The notes under the pieces are model-generated. The model saw only the letters and a list, made by a program, of their open reading frames with translations. It was not told the origin of the DNA and did not search any database. This document shows positions 60,240-64,000 of a stretch of 64,000 nucleotides of DNA, piece after piece. The stretch is from Paramarasmius palmivorus (taxonomy: Eukaryota > Basidiomycota > Agaricomycetes > Agaricales > Marasmiaceae), in contig JAYKXP010000013.1 of NCBI GenBank assembly GCA_037176845.1, positions 248,001-312,000 of the forward strand, in the 5' to 3' direction. Numbering within the stretch: the first letter of the stretch is position 1; each line of letters begins with the position of its first letter. The translations under genes and the position numbers were made by a program.

Positions 60240-63200
60240 TCAAGCATCCTTGTTGTATCCAATAGCACTTACTCGGAATAGGAAAGACAACTAACGATTA
60301 GACGTTAGCGAGTGCTGTGGGATAACTTTAAACCGATGTACTCACGTCTTCTGGTGTCAGGCGACCCATAGCCTGTGTAACAAGGAGAATTGAGAGACGA
60401 GGCAAGGTATGGTTCACTCCAACTTACGGAGTCGTCAGGTGAAAGCGTAGCGTCAACCATCGCCGATTTTTTCTCCTGCAGCTGATGAGAAGACAATGAG
60501 ACCTAGAAATCCACCATCATTTGCCTAAGCATACCTGAACAATTCGGCTCTCAATACTATCCTCTACCACTAGCTTAATTGCTTTGACGGGGCGGTGTTG
60601 CCCCAATCGATGAATGCGATCCATTGCCTCTGTAGAAACGTTAACGCTGTTCCATCTCGGGACTTATTGGACACCTACGAAATTCGACCTAATTCAGAAA
60701 CACCCATGAGTATACTGTCAGCTTTGAAGGCTACGACAACACTTACAGCCGGGTTCCACCAACTATCCATGAGATATACTCGCGAAGCTTCTGTGAGATT
60801 GAGGGCCACACCACCGGCTTTCAAGCTAACTAGGAAAACCGTGACCTCCACGTTGTTCACTGGGAACGATGTTAGTGCATACCGCCGACAAAGTTAAAAG
60901 AACACCCACTGAAATGTTTGATCGTTGCGTCTCGAGCTTGAGGGCTCATGGTACCTTCAAGACGACATATCTACGAATGTGATCAGATCAAGAATAGAAT
61001 AGCATGATAAATCGATACCTACGTTAAAGCCGGCCTTCTTGAGTCGGTAGGCAATCAAGTCCAGGAAGTTCACAAACTGGCTGAAGACAATACTCTTCGT
61101 CGACGCGTCCTGATTACGAAGATTGCTCAACTCCTCGACAAGTGCTTCGATCTTGGTCGACGATTTCCATTTATCCAAATCGAGGCGCCCCAAGATACCT
61201 TGCCGAACATCTGGTAAATTGGCTTCAAGATCCAGTGCTGGAGCCTCCAAATCAATCGTGAGTGGCACGAAGCATACAGGGCATGCTGGCTAAAGTGTGA
61301 AGTAGGTAAGCATCGAAAGCTCAAAACAAAAAAGCGCAATGTGTTCACGTTTTGCTCGATCGCAGTGTTCAGGTACTGCTTGATGCATTCTCTATCGAAA
61401 ATGTGGCGACATTTGGCTTGGATAGCGTCCTCTGCGACGTCATTACAGATACGGCAGAGCGTAGCCTCGCCAACGTCTTCGGTAATAAATTTGCCAGCGT
61501 TGTTCTTGCTACGAATGACGAGATCAGGGTGGCAAGCCATTTGTCGCATACGAGTGAGTCTGTGGGAACGTCAGCACCATTACTACCACAAACGAATAAT
61601 CCAGCTGACTAACAAGCTGAAGATGTTTGAATAGTCTGCGAACAGTTAGTCTATGTACCCCTGACAGATGCGACAATTCTCACTGTTGAGAACAGTTCCT
61701 TGATCAAGATATGTGCCAAACTGTCGCTTTGCATCGGAGAACAATGACAGATAGAGTTCTTTCTCTTCGGGACTGAAGTAGTCATTTCTAACAAGAACAG
61801 TACGCGGAGGTAAGCCTAGATCATCTGCCCTTTGTAACTACGAATGGGAACGTTAGCCTCCTCCAATCAAAAACGTGGTCAACGACAGACCTTTGTACGA
61901 CGCAGCATCATCCTGTCGAGCAGAATTTTGAGCTTCTTAAACGCAGGTTTACCGGGGCCTAGCATTCCGTGTTTCTGAATAGGCGACAAGATTTCATTAT
62001 TCCAAAAGCAGGTCTGGAAAAGACTCGGTGAGCAAAAACGCGGGAATAGTTAACATAAAACGGACATGTTGCATTGGACTATGTCCACAATCTGAAAACA
62101 CCATCAATACACCGCATATTCTCATATTAGTCAGATAGAAACTGACCGTCACAAGTCCGTTTATCCGAGAATTTCCAATGTAAAGATTTGCAGTCACATC
62201 GCTTGCCTACAAAGTGGTGAGTATCAACCGAAAAGGCGATGACGTTGGACATACAGAAGTAGTATGAGAATGGATCGCCCCCTAGGAATCGAACAAGGGA
62301 GTACAGCTCTCCGACACGGTTCTGCAAGGGAGTACCCGATAGACACCATCGGCGGTCAGCCTGGAGTTCAAAGGCCGCTTTTGCGGTGTTGGTGGATCGT
62401 TCCTTGATGTTGTGAGCTTCATCCAACTAGACATGACAATAAGTGTGGAACTCTGGAAGGATATTATGGTTCACGAACAATGACTCGATTCCACTGAATT
62501 TGATGTACAGGGGACTTTTCTTTAATTATTTTGCCTGATCGTTTGAAACCACTCTGTTGCTTTCGGAAGGCGCTGATAGGAATGGGTTATTCATGGAAAA
62601 CGATGAAAAAAGATGATTTACCTCTCGAGAACGGAATATGTTGTGAGAACCTAGCAAGGAAGAGTGTTAAGATGGCCAGACAAAAAGATTGCAAGGGCAG
62701 GACACTCACGACGTCGTATTTCTTCAGTTCTTTGATGTCCGATTCCCTCGATGCGCCGTGCCAGACTAGAACCTTGAGATTCGGGTCAGTATGAGCTTCG
62801 ATCTCGTTTCTCCATTGCATAATCGCCACTGTCGGGCTACCAGTGAAACGTTAGATGAGTAAATGCCTTCTAGACAATTCAGGACATACGCGACAACCAG
62901 ATTTGGCTTCTTCCTGTCGGAAACTAGAAGCGCGATAATCTGTATAGTTTTGCCCATGCTACAGAGACAATTAGACTACGTATGTCAGATTCGCATTAGA
63001 GCAGAACACACCCCATTTCGTCCTGAAAAGGGTTTTAGGACGTGGTCAACATCTATTAGCAAGAAACCTACTGCGAGCATGCCGCCGTGCCACACGCCTT
63101 CCTCCTGCTTACGCATCCAGTATAGACTCTCAAGTTGGAAGGGGAGTAGATTCAGCTTGATTCCAGCAGGTTGCTCCGCCTTCACGGGGTCGATAATCTT

Positions 63201-64000
63201 GATAGTAGCTTCCAAATCGCCCCAGACATCTTTGAGCTCTGCGTGGTGCTTGTGGAGTGCCAGTGTCGATTTTTCGGCCTATACGCGATCAGTCATATGG
63301 GTAGAATTCCGAGAAGGATACAGACCGGTGTAAGTTTGCGACCAAGTTTCGATCTGAGAGCCCGCTCTGCCTGCTTGAGGTCCCCGTTTTCGGACTTCAA
63401 TCTTCTTTTTTCTTCGCGTCTTGCTTTGCGCATCTGCGCTACAGTCATGACCTTATTGCCACTATTGGCGACCTTAGAGGTGGCTTTACCCTTCCCTTTT
63501 CCCTTTCGCTTCTGAGGAAGCTCTTCCTCTGAAGAAATAGCAGAATCGCTGTCACCGTCGTCGTCAACGTCCATGGCAGTGTCATCCACCTCAAAGCCGC
63601 TTCGAGCTGCTTTAGCGATGCGACGTTCGGCAGCCTCAGCACGACGTATGGCCTCTGCGTTCGCAACGCGACCTTTGCCTGATGAAGGGCCAGCCCCGTC
63701 ACGTGCAGCCTCGCCTCGCGAAAGCTGGATGGCAGCACTGAGCATTATTTCTTCGTCTTCAGAATCAGATACAACAGCCGTGATTGGTTTGCGTGGGGAA
63801 CTGCGGGTATTGCGCAATGGCTGGTCGCTGTCGTACGCGGAATTGGCATTGTCGTCTGGAACCCCAGACTCGTTCTCTGCATCTGAATCAATGAACTCCG
63901 AGTGACTGTCATCAGAGTCATTGAGGGACTGATTCTCGTCGTATTCGAGTTCTGGTTCGGAGTCGAGTTCTTCGTCACTTTCTGCAGGTGTACTGAAAGC
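60240..64000 (-). CDS. RAD16: RAD16-type SNF2 ATPase with RING finger (partial at window edge)
   Basis: Yeast Rad16, with Rad7, acts in global-genome nucleotide excision repair as a DNA translocase and ubiquitin-ligase component. The acidic, disordered N-terminus ([19 protein letters not shown] onward) reads in frame to the window end, so the start lies outside. Then come [20 protein letters not shown], Walker A split over a microexon ([15 protein letters not shown]), [45 protein letters not shown], a zinc-like [24 protein letters not shown], a RING finger ([16 protein letters not shown] then CPVC), [40 protein letters not shown] and [20 protein letters not shown], ending near LTPEDLSFLF and the stop at 60240. 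All SNF2 motifs are present. The splice around 60700-60750 was not resolved. Confidence 0.88.
63012..63022 (-). other. 11-nt microexon in the RAD16-like gene
   Basis: The exon encodes D-E-M-G. It is bounded by the acceptor CTTTTCAG and donor GTGTGT and is needed to give the Walker A sequence ADEMGMGKT in phase between the exons ending GGMLA and starting MGKTIQII. Confidence 0.75.

Overview
The window is fungal nuclear DNA, most likely from an agaricomycete (Basidiomycota). Genes are split by many ~45-60 bp GT-AG introns. It carries basidiomycete families (DUF6593, F-box/LRR expansions, DUF2235 hydrolase with WD40, an Agaricomycete-type HxD...H oxygenase-like protein) and typical fungal transposons (Helitron, Mutator-like, LINE remnant, LTR-like repeats). 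All calls are by eye from reading frames, splice signals and remembered family motifs; no database search was run. I recognised no tRNA, rRNA or CRISPR array.

Layout. 1.6-5.5 kb: two tandem paralogues of a family I cannot name, each with an N-terminal PPxY motif and a C-terminal CaaX-like tail (the first has an apparent frame break). 5.9-7.3 kb: secreted pectin methylesterase. 7.4-8.7 kb: DUF6593 gene on the minus strand. 9.3-11.7 kb: a small one-TM protein and a beta-rich protein. 12.2-20.5 kb: an F-box-rich block with one intact F-box/nucleotidyltransferase-like gene, several decayed relatives with multiple frame breaks, and an intact F-box/LRR gene whose first exon is only the ATG. 20.6-24.6 kb: DNA polymerase delta subunit 4 (POLD4) and two conserved-looking unknowns.

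24.7-32.7 kb: a very large intact Helitron RepHel gene (HUH Rep plus Pif1-like helicase), closely followed by an unknown gene and divergent from a Cys-rich gene, so either could be cargo. 34.2-39.8 kb: a 2OG-Fe(II)-oxygenase-like (TET/JBP-like by motif) gene beside a MULE transposase. 39.8-52.7 kb: gene-poor repeat territory with a mutated RecQ fragment between inverted copies of a short sequence, CTAG-rich palindromes, hairpin repeats, a LINE 3' remnant, two 770-bp LTR-like direct repeats around intron-bearing gene fragments, and a 21-bp minisatellite.

52.7-56.3 kb: an intact multi-exon DUF2235-WD40 gene. 57.7-60.0 kb: coding-like debris and a broken protein kinase. 60.2 kb to the right edge: a RAD16-type SNF2/RING repair ATPase with an 11-nt microexon in its Walker A region; it runs off the window. 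Housekeeping repair and replication genes (POLD4, RAD16) are thus separated by accessory and transposon-rich stretches.
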